Shown piece by piece: positions 42,240 to 50,695 of a stretch of 64,000 bases of DNA. The number at the start of each line of letters is the position of its first letter. Position 1 is the stretch's first letter. A program made the position numbers and the translations under genes. The notes beneath the pieces were generated by a model. The model had not been told where the DNA came from. It saw only the letters and a list, made by a program, of their open reading frames with translations, and made no database searches. Source of the DNA: Pseudonocardia sp. DSM 110487 (GTDB taxonomy: Bacteria > Actinomycetota > Actinomycetes > Mycobacteriales > Pseudonocardiaceae); the NCBI RefSeq assembly GCF_019468565.1, contig NZ_CP080521.1, positions 6,386,001-6,450,000 on the forward strand, given 5' to 3'.

Positions 42240-43514
42240 TCACGGGCCGAGCAACGCTGCCGGCACGACGGCGATGCCGTCCGGCCTCCGATAGGCCTCT
42301 ACGCCCGTGGTCACGACCACGGCGTCGAGCAGGTCGGGTCCGAGCGCGCCCTGCAGCCAGCGAAGATGACGAACATCGCTGTCGCCGACCAGTGCGCTCA
42401 GCTTGACCTCGATCGCAACTACTCGGTGGTCGGCGCGCTCGACGATGAGGTCGATCTCCCGCTCGCCTCCCTTCGTCCGCAGATGCCGGACCGAAGCCTC
42501 GGCGGCCTGCGCCTGGACGCGCACGCCGAGCACCACCAATGCCTCGAACAAGTGCCCCAACAGGGGCCCGTTCCTGGGTACGGGTGGACCGACCGGGGCA
42601 GCGTCGAGCAATGCCCCGACGTCAGCGCCCAGCAGCCGCGCGGCAAGGGCCGGATCCGCGAGGTAATGCTTGCCCGGCGCTGCCAGGCGCGTGAGATGGT
42701 TGCGGGTAGGCAACCACGCCTCGACCGGATCGAGGATCCACAGCTGTTCGAGCACGTGGCGATAGGCCGCCGTGGTGGAGCGGGCAGGCGACTGACTGTT
42801 CCCGCCAACCGCCGCATCCCGGATGGACTCGAAGCTCGCCGTAGTAGCGGTGGCGGCTGCGTACGCCGCGAGCCACCGTCGAAGCCCCGCAAGGTCCCGC
42901 AATGGCCGGTCCTGCTCAGCGAAGTCACGCTCGACGATCCGATCCAGGTATCCGTCGAGCTGGGCTCTCCGCGCTCGTCCCGAGACGCCACGCAGCCCGG
43001 GCAGCCCGGACGCCACGATCTCCTCCGCATAGTCGGCGAGCCGTAGCGGGGACGCACCCTCCACAGCAGGGCGGGTACCTGTCAGAAGCTCGGCGAGACT
43101 CACCGTTGGTGGGACGAGCCGGCGCTCAGTGAGGCTGAGCGGCCGCATCCGCATGGTGACGATTCGGCCCGCACCTGAATGAGTCGGCTGCTCGATCGGA
43201 GCGGCCGAGCCGGTGAGGAGGAATGGGCCGCCCCCGGGACGGTCGTCGACCGCCCGCCGGACCACGTCCCAACTCGACGGGAACCGCTGCCACTCGTCCA
43301 CCAGGACAGGGCCGGGCCCCGCAACCAGCCGCGCCGGGTCGGCAGCGATCACCGCCCGAACGGCAGGGTCGTCCAAGCGGTGCACAGTGGCAGCCCGACG
43401 AGATGCCGTCGCCGTCTTGCCGACGCCTTTCGGACCTTCGAGCGCAATCGCCGGGAGCTCGGGCAGCAGGGCATCCAGCTCATCGTCGATCGTACGCCGA
43501 AAGTACTGGTCCAC
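42240..43514 (-). CDS. AAA+ ATPase with DUF4143 domain
   Basis: 424 residues. Walker A in ALEGPKGVGKTATAS near residue 25 and Walker B in PGPVLVDEWQRFP; the C-terminal half is a DUF4143 nuclease-like region (ALVVLGVRVQAQAAEASVRH, GGEREIDLIVERADHRVVAI). These proteins are widespread, often in accessory regions, and their role is unclear. GTG 43514 starts 6 bp after three 23 bp repeats. Unlike the flanking genes, it has no link to histidine synthesis and looks like an insertion together with the nearby MITE. Confidence 0.9.
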   Translation of the reverse strand: MDQYFRRTIDDELDALLPELPAIALEGPKGVGKTATASRRAATVHRLDDPAVRAVIAADPARLVAGPGPVLVDEWQRFPSSWDVVRRAVDDRPGGGPFLLTGSAAPIEQPTHSGAGRIVTMRMRPLSLTERRLVPPTVSLAELLTGTRPAVEGASPLRLADYAEEIVASGLPGLRGVSGRARRAQLDGYLDRIVERDFAEQDRPLRDLAGLRRWLAAYAAATATTASFESIRDAAVGGNSQSPARSTTAAYRHVLEQLWILDPVEAWLPTRNHLTRLAAPGKHYLADPALAARLLGADVGALLDAAPVGPPVPRNGPLLGHLFEALVVLGVRVQAQAAEASVRHLRTKGGEREIDLIVERADHRVVAIEVKLSALVGDSDVRHLRWLQGALGPDLLDAVVVTTGVEAYRRPDGIAVVPAALLGP

Positions 43515-43520
43515 GCGCCA

Positions 43521-43589
43521 ACGCTACAACTGGTCGGATACCTACGCTACAGTTCGTCGGCTTTCTACGCTCCAACTGGTCGGGCTCAG
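43521..43589. repeat. Three 23 bp direct repeats upstream of the DUF4143 gene
   Basis: Units start at 43521, 43544 and 43567: ACGCTACAACTGGTCGG, ACGCTACAGTTCGTCGG and ACGCTCCAACTGGTCGG, each followed by six less conserved bases. They fill the promoter region of the DUF4143 ATPase and reach the PHP gene's stop (43586). Iterated sites on one helix face at about two turns suggest a regulator or self-binding site. Confidence 0.6.
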
Positions 43590-44419
43590 CGGCCCCGCAG
43601 CCAGAGCTCGGCAGGGTCGGCTCCGGGCCGGAATCCGCAGCTCAATGCCATCTCCGCCGCAGCCACGAACCCGTTCGCGAGGTCCCGCGGCCGGTGCGCG
43701 TCACTACCGAACGAGACAGTTTCGCCGCCTGCGTCCCCCCACCACCGCACCACGTCGGGGGCGAGCGGAACCCGGGTGTTGATCTCGAGGGCGCGTCCGC
43801 TCGCCGCCAGCACCGCAAGCACATCGCGGAACTCGTCCTCGAAGTCGGCAGGCCGGAACGGCCCGGCGGAGGCGGGCCAGTGCCGCACCGGGTAGTCGAT
43901 GTGCGCGAGCACCTCGAACGGCGCCTCCGATGCGACCATCCGGCGGGCCTCCGCCAGGTAGTCGCGCACGACGTCGGCGGCCGGCCGGGAGATCATGGCA
44001 TGGTCGACCAGCCGCGGCTCGTCGCGCCCACCCACCGAGTGCACCGACCCGAGCACGCGCTGGAACCGTCCGCCGTCGAGCAGCGCGGCCGTCTGCTCCG
44101 GGTGCCAGTGCGGCTCGGACAGCTCGACGCCGGTCAGCACGCGCAGCCCCGGGTACCGCTCCCGGCAGCGCCGCACGCAGTCGAGGTAGCCCTCCACGTC
44201 CAGGTCGCGCGGGGCGATCCGGCCGTCGGGGCGCAGCCAGCGGCGCAGCACGTCGGACATCGGGTCCTGCGCTCGCACGACCCAGGGCGTGAGGTCCGCG
44301 TGCTCGGTGAACGCCACCGACGGCAACCGCAGCTGCGCCGCACGCGCGCAGGTGGCGTCCATCGCGCCCTCGACGGCGTCCCATGACCACTCCGTGTGGA
44401 CGTGGTTGTCGGCCGGCAT
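43586..44419 (-). CDS. PHP-domain phosphoesterase, histidinol-phosphatase-like
   Basis: 277 residues. A polymerase-and-histidinol-phosphatase domain: DNHVHTEWSWDAVEGAMDAT at the N-terminus, FTEHADLTPW, GVELSEPHWHPEQT, FEVLAHIDYPVRHW, and the C-terminal FGSDAHRPRDLAN. All expected metal-ligand His/Asp/Glu blocks are present. It lies 17 bp after hisB on the same strand, which supports a role in dephosphorylating histidinol phosphate. A HisN-like protein further along is an alternative. Confidence 0.88.
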   Translation of the reverse strand: MPADNHVHTEWSWDAVEGAMDATCARAAQLRLPSVAFTEHADLTPWVVRAQDPMSDVLRRWLRPDGRIAPRDLDVEGYLDCVRRCRERYPGLRVLTGVELSEPHWHPEQTAALLDGGRFQRVLGSVHSVGGRDEPRLVDHAMISRPAADVVRDYLAEARRMVASEAPFEVLAHIDYPVRHWPASAGPFRPADFEDEFRDVLAVLAASGRALEINTRVPLAPDVVRWWGDAGGETVSFGSDAHRPRDLANGFVAAAEMALSCGFRPGADPAELWLRGR

Positions 44420-44436
44420 CGCTGCGCGGCGGAACC

Positions 44437-45036
44437 TCAGAGCGTGCCCTTGGTCGACGCGATCCCGGTGATCCGCGCGTCCGGCTCCACCGCGGCGCGC
44501 AGAGCGCGGGCGACCGCCTTGTACTCGGCCTCGGTGACGTGGTGCGGGTCACGCCCGTCCAGCACGCGGACGTGCAGGGCGAGGTGGCCGTGGAAGGCGA
44601 GCGACTCGAACACGTGCCGGTTGAGCACGGTCGGGTAGTGGCCACCGACGACGAAGCCCTGCATCACGTCCGGCTCGCCGGTGTGCACCGTGTACGGGCG
44701 GCCCGAGACGTCGACGACGGCCTGGGCGAGCGCCTCGTCCATCGGGATCCAGGCGTCGCCGAAGCGGCGGATGCCCTGCTTGTCGCCCAGCGCCTGCCGG
44801 ATCGCCTGCCCGAGCACGATCGCGACGTCCTCGACGGTGTGGTGGACGTCGATGTGGACGTCCCCGGATGCGCGGACCGTGAGGTCGAAGGCGCCGTGCT
44901 TGCCGAACGAGTCGAGCATGTGGTCGTAGAACGGCACGCCCGTGGCGATCTCGGTGGTGCCGGTGCCGTCGAGATCGATCTCGACGAGCACCTTCGACTC
45001 CTTTGTGGTCCGCTCCACGCGGCCGATCCGGGTCAT
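44437..45036 (-). CDS. hisB: Imidazoleglycerol-phosphate dehydratase
   Basis: 199 residues, single-function as in actinobacteria (no phosphatase domain). Mn-binding His/Glu clusters: GVPFYDHMLDSFGKHGAFDL, HIDVHHTVEDVAIVLGQAI, and GGHYPTVLNRHVFESLAFHG. ATG 45036 overlaps the hisC stop by four bases. Followed by the PHP gene rather than by hisH, which is displaced about 10 kb. Confidence 0.97.
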   Translation of the reverse strand: MTRIGRVERTTKESKVLVEIDLDGTGTTEIATGVPFYDHMLDSFGKHGAFDLTVRASGDVHIDVHHTVEDVAIVLGQAIRQALGDKQGIRRFGDAWIPMDEALAQAVVDVSGRPYTVHTGEPDVMQGFVVGGHYPTVLNRHVFESLAFHGHLALHVRVLDGRDPHHVTEAEYKAVARALRAAVEPDARITGIASTKGTL

Positions 45037-46163
45037 CGCTTGATCTCCTGGTTCACGACGTCCCCAGCGACCTGCAGGAACGCATCGTTCTCCTCCGGGG
45101 TGCCGATCGAGACCCGCAGGTGCTCCGGGATCCCCACGTCTCGGATCAGCACTCCGCGGTCGAGGAACGCCCGCCATGCGCGGGGCGCGTCGGCGAACCG
45201 CCCGAACAGCACGAAGTTGGCGTCGCTGGGCACCACGTCGTAGCCGGCGGCGGCGAGCGCGGGCACGACGCGTTCGCGTTCGGCGCGCAGCAGCGCCACC
45301 GAGCCGAGGGTGGCGCCTGCGTGGCGCAGCGACGCACGCGCGGCGGCCTGGGTGAGCGCGGACAGGTGGTAGGGCAGTCGCACAAGCTGCAGCGCGTCGA
45401 CCACGGCGGGCGCCGCCGCGAGGTAGCCGAGGCGGCCCCCCGCGAACGCGAACGCCTTGCTCATCGTGCGGCATACCACGAGCTTGTGGCCGTGGGTCTC
45501 CAGCAGTCCGATCGCGCTGGGCCGGTCGGAGAACTCGGCGTACGCCTCGTCGACCACCACCATCCCGGGGGCGGCGTCGACGAGCGCGGCCACGTCGTGC
45601 GGGTCGATGCTCTGCCCGGTGGGGTTGTTCGGGCTGGTCAGGAACGTGAGGTCGGGGGCGCGCTCGCGCAGCACCGATGCGGCCTCCCGCACGTCCAGGG
45701 AGAAGTCCGAGCGGCGCGGCGCGGCCAGCCACTCGGTGCGCGTGCCCGATGCGATGATCGGGTGCATCGAGTAGGACGGCTCGAACCCCACCGCGACGCG
45801 CCCCGGGCCGCCGAACGCCTGCATGATTTGCTGGAGCACCTCGTTGGAGCCGTTGGCGGCCCAGACGTTCGCGCACGTCAGCGGGACGCCGGTGGACGCG
45901 GTGAGGTAGTCGGCGAGGTCGGTGCGCAGACCCACCGCGTTCCGGTCCGGGTAGCGGTGCAGCTCCTCCGCCGCCACGTGCACTGCCTTCGTGACGTCGG
46001 ACACCAGCTCCGGCGGCGGCGGGTACGGGTTCTCGTTGGTGTTGAGCCGCACCGCCACCTCCAGCTGCGGAGCGCCGTACGGGCTGCGGCCGCGCAGGTC
46101 CTCGCGCAGCGGCAGATCGTCGAGGGTGACGTCGCCTCCGACCGTGTCGTGAACGGCCGTCAT
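45033..46163 (-). CDS. hisC: Histidinol-phosphate aminotransferase
   Basis: 376 residues. A class II PLP aminotransferase: RLNTNENPYPPPPELV, ANGSNEVLQQIMQAFG, TSPNNPTGQSIDP, VVDEAYAEFSD, and the PLP Lys in CRTMSKAFAFAGGRLGYL. It converts imidazole acetol phosphate and Glu to histidinol phosphate. ATG 46163 overlaps the hisD stop; hisB overlaps its end. Confidence 0.97.
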   Translation of the reverse strand: MTAVHDTVGGDVTLDDLPLREDLRGRSPYGAPQLEVAVRLNTNENPYPPPPELVSDVTKAVHVAAEELHRYPDRNAVGLRTDLADYLTASTGVPLTCANVWAANGSNEVLQQIMQAFGGPGRVAVGFEPSYSMHPIIASGTRTEWLAAPRRSDFSLDVREAASVLRERAPDLTFLTSPNNPTGQSIDPHDVAALVDAAPGMVVVDEAYAEFSDRPSAIGLLETHGHKLVVCRTMSKAFAFAGGRLGYLAAAPAVVDALQLVRLPYHLSALTQAAARASLRHAGATLGSVALLRAERERVVPALAAAGYDVVPSDANFVLFGRFADAPRAWRAFLDRGVLIRDVGIPEHLRVSIGTPEENDAFLQVAGDVVNQEIKR

Positions 46164-47479
46164 CGAGCGAACCTCGCCGTGACCGCTTCCCCGTGCGCCG
46201 GCAGGTCCTCCGCACCCGCGAGCGTGACCACGTCGTCGGCCACGGCCCGCAGGGCGTCCTCGGAGTACTCGACCACGTGCACGCCCTTCAGGAACGTCTG
46301 CACGGACAGACCGGCGGAGTGCCGGGCGCAGCCGCCGGTGGGCAGCACGTGGTTGGAGCCGGCGCAGTAGTCACCGAGCGACACCGGCGCGTACGGGCCC
46401 ACGAAGATCGCGCCCGCGTTGCGCACGCGCAGTGCGACGTCACGGGCGTCGCGGGTCTGGATCTCCAGGTGCTCGGCGGCATAGGCGTCGACGACCGTGA
46501 GGCCCGCGTCGAGGTCGTCGATGAGCACGACGCCCGACTGCCGCCCGGTGATCGCCGTGCGGATGCGCTCGCCGTGCTTGGTGGCCGCCACCCGCAGCTC
46601 CAGCTCGCGATCGACCGCCTCCACGAGCGTCTCCGACGTTGTGACCAGGACCGATGCCGCCGCCGGGTCGTGCTCGGCCTGGCTGATCAGGTCGACCGCG
46701 ACGTGCACCGGGTCGGCGGTGTCGTCGGCGAGCACCGCGATCTCGGTGGTGCCGGCCTCGGCGTCGATCCCGATCAGGCCGCGCAGCAGGCGCTTGGCTG
46801 CGGTGACGTAGATGTTGCCCGGCCCGGTGACCATGTCGACCGGCTCGAGCTCGGCGCCGTCGGTGTCGGCGCCGCCGTAGGCCAGCAGCGCCACGGCCTG
46901 CGCGCCGCCGACGGCCCACACCTCCTCGACGCCGAGCAGCGCGGCCGCGGCCAGCACCGTGGGGTGGGGCAGGCCGCCGTGCTCGGCCTGCGGCGGCGAG
47001 GCCAGCACGATCGACCCGACGCCCGCGGCCTGGGCAGGCACCACGTTCATGACCACGCTCGACGGGTAGACGGCGAGCCCACCCGGGGCGTAGAGGCCCA
47101 CCCGCTGCACCGGCAGGAACCGCTCGGTGACGGTGCCGCCGGGCGCGACGTGGGTGACGATGTCGGTGCGCCGCTGGTCGGCGTGCACGCGACGGGCGCG
47201 CTCGATCGAGGTCTCCAGCGCAGCGCGCACGGCCGGGTCGAGCGCGGCCAGCGCACCGTGGCACGTCTGCGCCGGCACCCGCACGGCGCTCGGGCGCACG
47301 CGCTCGAACCGCTCCGCGAACTCCAGCGCCGCCTCGACGCCACGCTCGCGCACCGCGTCGACGATCGGCCGCACCTGGTGCAGGGCCGCGTCCACGTCCT
47401 GCTCGGCCCGTGGCAGCAGCGAGCGCAGGCGAGCGGTACGGGGCAGGGGTGCACCACGCAGGTCGAGTCGCCGAAGCAT
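46160..47479 (-). CDS. hisD: Histidinol dehydrogenase
   Basis: 439 residues. NAD+ and Zn-dependent oxidation of histidinol to histidine in two steps. Visible: VGLYAPGGLAVYPSSVVMNV, VWAVGGAQAVALLAYGG, VTGPGNIYVTAAKRLL, ISQAEHDPAAASVLVT and the C-terminal TGGCARHSAGLSVQTFLK. First gene of hisD-hisC-hisB-PHP, all closely packed. ATG 47479 is chosen over longer frames by family N-terminus (MLRRLDLRG). The 74 bp before it show no evident regulatory motif. Confidence 0.97.
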   Translation of the reverse strand: MLRRLDLRGAPLPRTARLRSLLPRAEQDVDAALHQVRPIVDAVRERGVEAALEFAERFERVRPSAVRVPAQTCHGALAALDPAVRAALETSIERARRVHADQRRTDIVTHVAPGGTVTERFLPVQRVGLYAPGGLAVYPSSVVMNVVPAQAAGVGSIVLASPPQAEHGGLPHPTVLAAAALLGVEEVWAVGGAQAVALLAYGGADTDGAELEPVDMVTGPGNIYVTAAKRLLRGLIGIDAEAGTTEIAVLADDTADPVHVAVDLISQAEHDPAAASVLVTTSETLVEAVDRELELRVAATKHGERIRTAITGRQSGVVLIDDLDAGLTVVDAYAAEHLEIQTRDARDVALRVRNAGAIFVGPYAPVSLGDYCAGSNHVLPTGGCARHSAGLSVQTFLKGVHVVEYSEDALRAVADDVVTLAGAEDLPAHGEAVTARFAR

Positions 47480-47553
47480 GTGGCCCAGCGTAATCCGCCC
47501 CGAATCCCGCACATGGGAGCCGTACTGCTGTTCATGGCCCTCGGTGGGGAGCA

Positions 47554-48465
47554 TCACGTGTCCGCGTAGCACTCCCCTGCTCCGGCGATCGCCAATCCTT
47601 CGCGGTCACCGTCGCCGAGACCGGTCGTGTCCGACGTGGCGTGCATGACCTGGGTCGGGTCCTTCACGTGGTCCAGTCCGACCAGGTGGGCCAGCTCGTG
47701 GAGCATGAGACCGCGCGCCACGGGGGCCCTCGCGGGATCGGCGAGAGCCTCGGTGAACCATGCGCGGTTGAGCCCGACCCACCCCGTGACGTAGCGCGCC
47801 GACTCGGGGGTCCCCGACGGGGTGACCACGGTCCGGGACGCGACACCGGCGACCTCCTCGTCGGGGTAGGTCACCTCCGAGTTGTCCACCCAGTCGACGA
47901 GCACCGGCGCCCACCGGTCGCCGTACCGCTGCGGCTGGACCGATTCGCGGTCGTCGTCCACGCGTTCCGTGGTGAGCCCGTCGTCGACGAAGGCGAGGCC
48001 GGTGGCCGCGCTGATCTCGGCAACGGCCTCACGCAGCACCTGCTCGCCCCCCGCGGGCATCTCGTCCGGGTTCAGCACCCAGTGAATCGGCCGGCACGGG
48101 TCGAAGCGCATCGGCGATCCGTCCGGACGCGACGAGTTGAACGCGCGCTCACCGGTGGCCGTCGTGTTGACCGGCGGCAGGACCCGATCGGGGTAGCGCG
48201 AGTCGGCCGGCAACGGCGGGTACTCCGAGCGGACGACGGGCGGCGGGTCCGGGCTGTCTGCGGCGGGCGCGGCCGACCCTGGCACCACGACGACCCCCGG
48301 TGTGACCAACCGGGCGACCGGCGCCACGAGGACCAGCACGACCGCGACCGCCACCCCTGCTGCGATGTAGACGCCCTGGCGCCGCGGCCCGGCGACCCCC
48401 CGCGCCGCCGGACCCTGCCGCTGGTCACGACGAAACACTTCCGGTTTCCGCACGGACCCGATCAT
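47554..48465 (-). CDS. Membrane-anchored matrixin-like zinc metalloprotease
   Basis: 303 residues. Short cytoplasmic N-terminus, one hydrophobic segment (about 32-54), then an extracellular Pro-rich linker and a metzincin domain with zinc motif HELAHLVGLDH near residue 264 and the downstream Met-turn region VMHATSDTT. Conserved FDPCRPIHWVLNPDEMP precedes it. It probably cleaves or processes a cell-surface protein. A paralogue lies upstream with a 27 bp gap, so the two form a tandem pair. Substrate unknown. Confidence 0.85.
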   Translation of the reverse strand: MIGSVRKPEVFRRDQRQGPAARGVAGPRRQGVYIAAGVAVAVVLVLVAPVARLVTPGVVVVPGSAAPAADSPDPPPVVRSEYPPLPADSRYPDRVLPPVNTTATGERAFNSSRPDGSPMRFDPCRPIHWVLNPDEMPAGGEQVLREAVAEISAATGLAFVDDGLTTERVDDDRESVQPQRYGDRWAPVLVDWVDNSEVTYPDEEVAGVASRTVVTPSGTPESARYVTGWVGLNRAWFTEALADPARAPVARGLMLHELAHLVGLDHVKDPTQVMHATSDTTGLGDGDREGLAIAGAGECYADT

Positions 48466-48492
48466 GGGGCACGTGCCGGGGAGGGGTCCCCG

Positions 48493-49425
48493 TCAGGTGT
48501 CCGAGTGGCACTCGCCCGCCCCTACCGCCGCCAGGCCAGCACGGTCGCCAGGGCCCAATCCCGTCGTGTCGGACGTCGCGTGCATGACCTGCGCCTTGTC
48601 CTCGACGTGGTCGAGGCCGACGAGGTGGCCGAGCTCGTGCAATGCCACACCGCGCGCGATTCCCGCCCACTCCGCGTCGCCGAGCGCCGCGGCGAACCAG
48701 GTGCTGTTGAGTGCCACGACACCGGTCACGTAACGCTCGGACCCCGGCCCGCTCGGGGCCACGTCGTACGGGGCGGCCACGCCTGCGACCTCCTCGCCGA
48801 CGAACGCGAGCTCCCGGTCGTCCGCCCAGACGATGAGCACCGGTACCCAGCGCGTGCCGTACCGCTGCGGCTGCACCAGCTCCCGGTCCTCCGAGATCCG
48901 TTCCATCGTGAAGCCGTCGTCGACGAAAGCGAGACCGGTGGCCGCGCTGATCTCGGCGATCGCCTCGTGCAGGAGCGGGAGTCCCCCTTCTGGCATGCCG
49001 TCCGGGTTGATGACGTAGTGCACGGGGCGGCACGGGTCGAAGGCGATCGGGGTGCCGTCCGGCTCCGTCGCGACGAACGCGTGCTCGCCGGAGCCCGCGG
49101 CGTCGACCTCCGGGAGGAGCCGCCGGAACGAGGCGTCGGCCGGCAGCGGCGGATACCCCGCCTCGGCGAGCTGTGCCGCGGTCGGCACGTCATGCGCGGG
49201 CGCAGCGGTGCCGGCCACCGGGCGCAGCTGGGCCGCCGCGGCCAGCACGAGGAACACCACGACCATGACGATCGCCACAGCCGCGCTGGGGTCGATCCGC
49301 CTGCGCGGCCGCGGCGGCGCCGGCACCCCGAGGCCGTGCAACCGGTCCACGCGGTCGAGCTCGGTCAGCGCCCTCGCCATCCGGCGGTAACGACGTCGCG
49401 CCTGCACCTTCTGGACCACTCCCAC
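48493..49425 (-). CDS. Membrane-anchored matrixin-like zinc metalloprotease, paralogue
   Basis: 310 residues with the same layout as its neighbour: basic N-terminus, hydrophobic segment (about 45-68), FDPCRPVHYVINPDGMPEGG, zinc motif HELGHLVGLDH near 268, and VMHATSDTTGLG. The catalytic halves are strongly alike, while the N-terminal tails differ (here an Arg-rich stretch RRRYRRMARAL). Recent tandem duplication is likely. GTG 49425 chosen; other GTGs lie close. Confidence 0.85.
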   Translation of the reverse strand: MGVVQKVQARRRYRRMARALTELDRVDRLHGLGVPAPPRPRRRIDPSAAVAIVMVVVFLVLAAAAQLRPVAGTAAPAHDVPTAAQLAEAGYPPLPADASFRRLLPEVDAAGSGEHAFVATEPDGTPIAFDPCRPVHYVINPDGMPEGGLPLLHEAIAEISAATGLAFVDDGFTMERISEDRELVQPQRYGTRWVPVLIVWADDRELAFVGEEVAGVAAPYDVAPSGPGSERYVTGVVALNSTWFAAALGDAEWAGIARGVALHELGHLVGLDHVEDKAQVMHATSDTTGLGPGDRAGLAAVGAGECHSDT

Positions 49426-49516
49426 GACAACCCCCTCTTCGCGGGATCGATGATCGCCGCGGAAGCTGGGAGGGGTCCCCGGCTCAGTCGCGTGCAGAGG
49501 CGTGCCATTCGGGCCG

Positions 49517-50695
49517 TCAGGCGGCGAACGCCGCCATCACCCCGGCCGCGACGGCCGCACGCTCCACCATTCCGTCGACGCTGACGTGCTCGTGCCTGGC
49601 GTGCGCCCCACCGCCCACGGCACCGAGCCCGTCGAGCACCGGAAGGCCGAGGGCAGCGGCGAAGTTGCCGTCGCTCGCCCCGCCGACCGCCATCTCGGGC
49701 AGGTCCACGCCGAGCCGGGCAGCCGCCGACCGGGCGAGGGCGTACATCGCCGCGATCGGTGCGCTGCGCTCCATCGCCGGCCGGTTCCAGCCGCCGGTGA
49801 CCGTGATCGCGGCGCGCGGGTCGTGCGCGTGCAGGCCTGCGAGCAGCGCGTCGATCCGGTCCTGCGCGGAGAGGGACGGGACGCGCACGTCGATCGACGC
49901 GGCGGCGGAACCTGCGACGACGTTGGGCCGGGTGCCTCCCCGCAGCACCCCTACGTTGACCGTCGTGCCCTCGGCGAGGTCGGTGGCCGCGTGCAGGGTG
50001 CGGACGGCGCGAGCGATCTCGTCGATCGCGCTCACGCCCGCGGCCGGGTCGAGCCCTGCGTGCGACTCGACCCCGCGCACGTGCACGTCGAACAGGCCGA
50101 CGCCCTTGCGCGCGGTCTTCACCGCGCCGCCGCCTGCGCTGGCCTCGAACACCAGCACGGCCGCGGCGTCGGCGCACGCGGCCTCGATGATCGGCCGGGA
50201 GAACGGGCTGCCGATCTCCTCGTCCCCGGTGAGCACGAGCCGCAGCGGCGGGTGCGGCACGCCGGCCGCGCGCAGGGTCCGGATCGCCCAGACGGCCTGC
50301 ACGAGCCCGGCCTTCATGTCGAACACGCCCGGTCCGCTGACGACGTCCCCGTCCACCCGGACGGGCCACGCGTCCAGCGTGCCGGCGCTCCACACGGTGT
50401 CGTAGTGCGCGAGCAGCGTGAGGCGGGCGCCGGCGCCGTCGTAGTCCAGTACGGCGACGTCCCCGTGCGCGGTGGCCTCGTGGTGGGTCCGCGCCGCCGG
50501 TGCGCCGAGCCGGTCGGTCAGCCACGCCTCCAGGTACGCGAGGCCCTTGGCGAGCAGCACCGGGTCGTCGCTCGGGGTCTCCCGCTCGACGTAGGAGACG
50601 AGGTCGGTGACCATCTCGGCGCGGTGGGCGGCGAGCAGCCGGTGCAGCGCCGCGACATCCACCACGTCCAGCACCGACGGGGCGGGCACGGTCAT
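49517..50695 (-). CDS. M20-family metallopeptidase (carboxypeptidase/deacylase type)
   Basis: 392 residues. M20 signature blocks: LLAHYDTVWSAGTLDAWPV, GPGVFDMKAGLVQAVWAI, LTGDEEIGSPFSRPII, and GGASDGNFAAALGLPVLDGL. It resembles the ArgE/CPG2 branch (for example glutamate carboxypeptidase-like). Start ATG 50695 overlaps the stop of the PanE-like gene by four bases. Last gene of a five-gene operon that looks catabolic; substrate not known. Confidence 0.9.
   Translation of the reverse strand: MTVPAPSVLDVVDVAALHRLLAAHRAEMVTDLVSYVERETPSDDPVLLAKGLAYLEAWLTDRLGAPAARTHHEATAHGDVAVLDYDGAGARLTLLAHYDTVWSAGTLDAWPVRVDGDVVSGPGVFDMKAGLVQAVWAIRTLRAAGVPHPPLRLVLTGDEEIGSPFSRPIIEAACADAAAVLVFEASAGGGAVKTARKGVGLFDVHVRGVESHAGLDPAAGVSAIDEIARAVRTLHAATDLAEGTTVNVGVLRGGTRPNVVAGSAAASIDVRVPSLSAQDRIDALLAGLHAHDPRAAITVTGGWNRPAMERSAPIAAMYALARSAAARLGVDLPEMAVGGASDGNFAAALGLPVLDGLGAVGGGAHARHEHVSVDGMVERAAVAAGVMAAFAA

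Noticed and set aside
43521..43589. Three 23 bp repeats as a CRISPR array
   Set aside because: Units abut with no spacers and vary in their last bases; no cas genes in the window.
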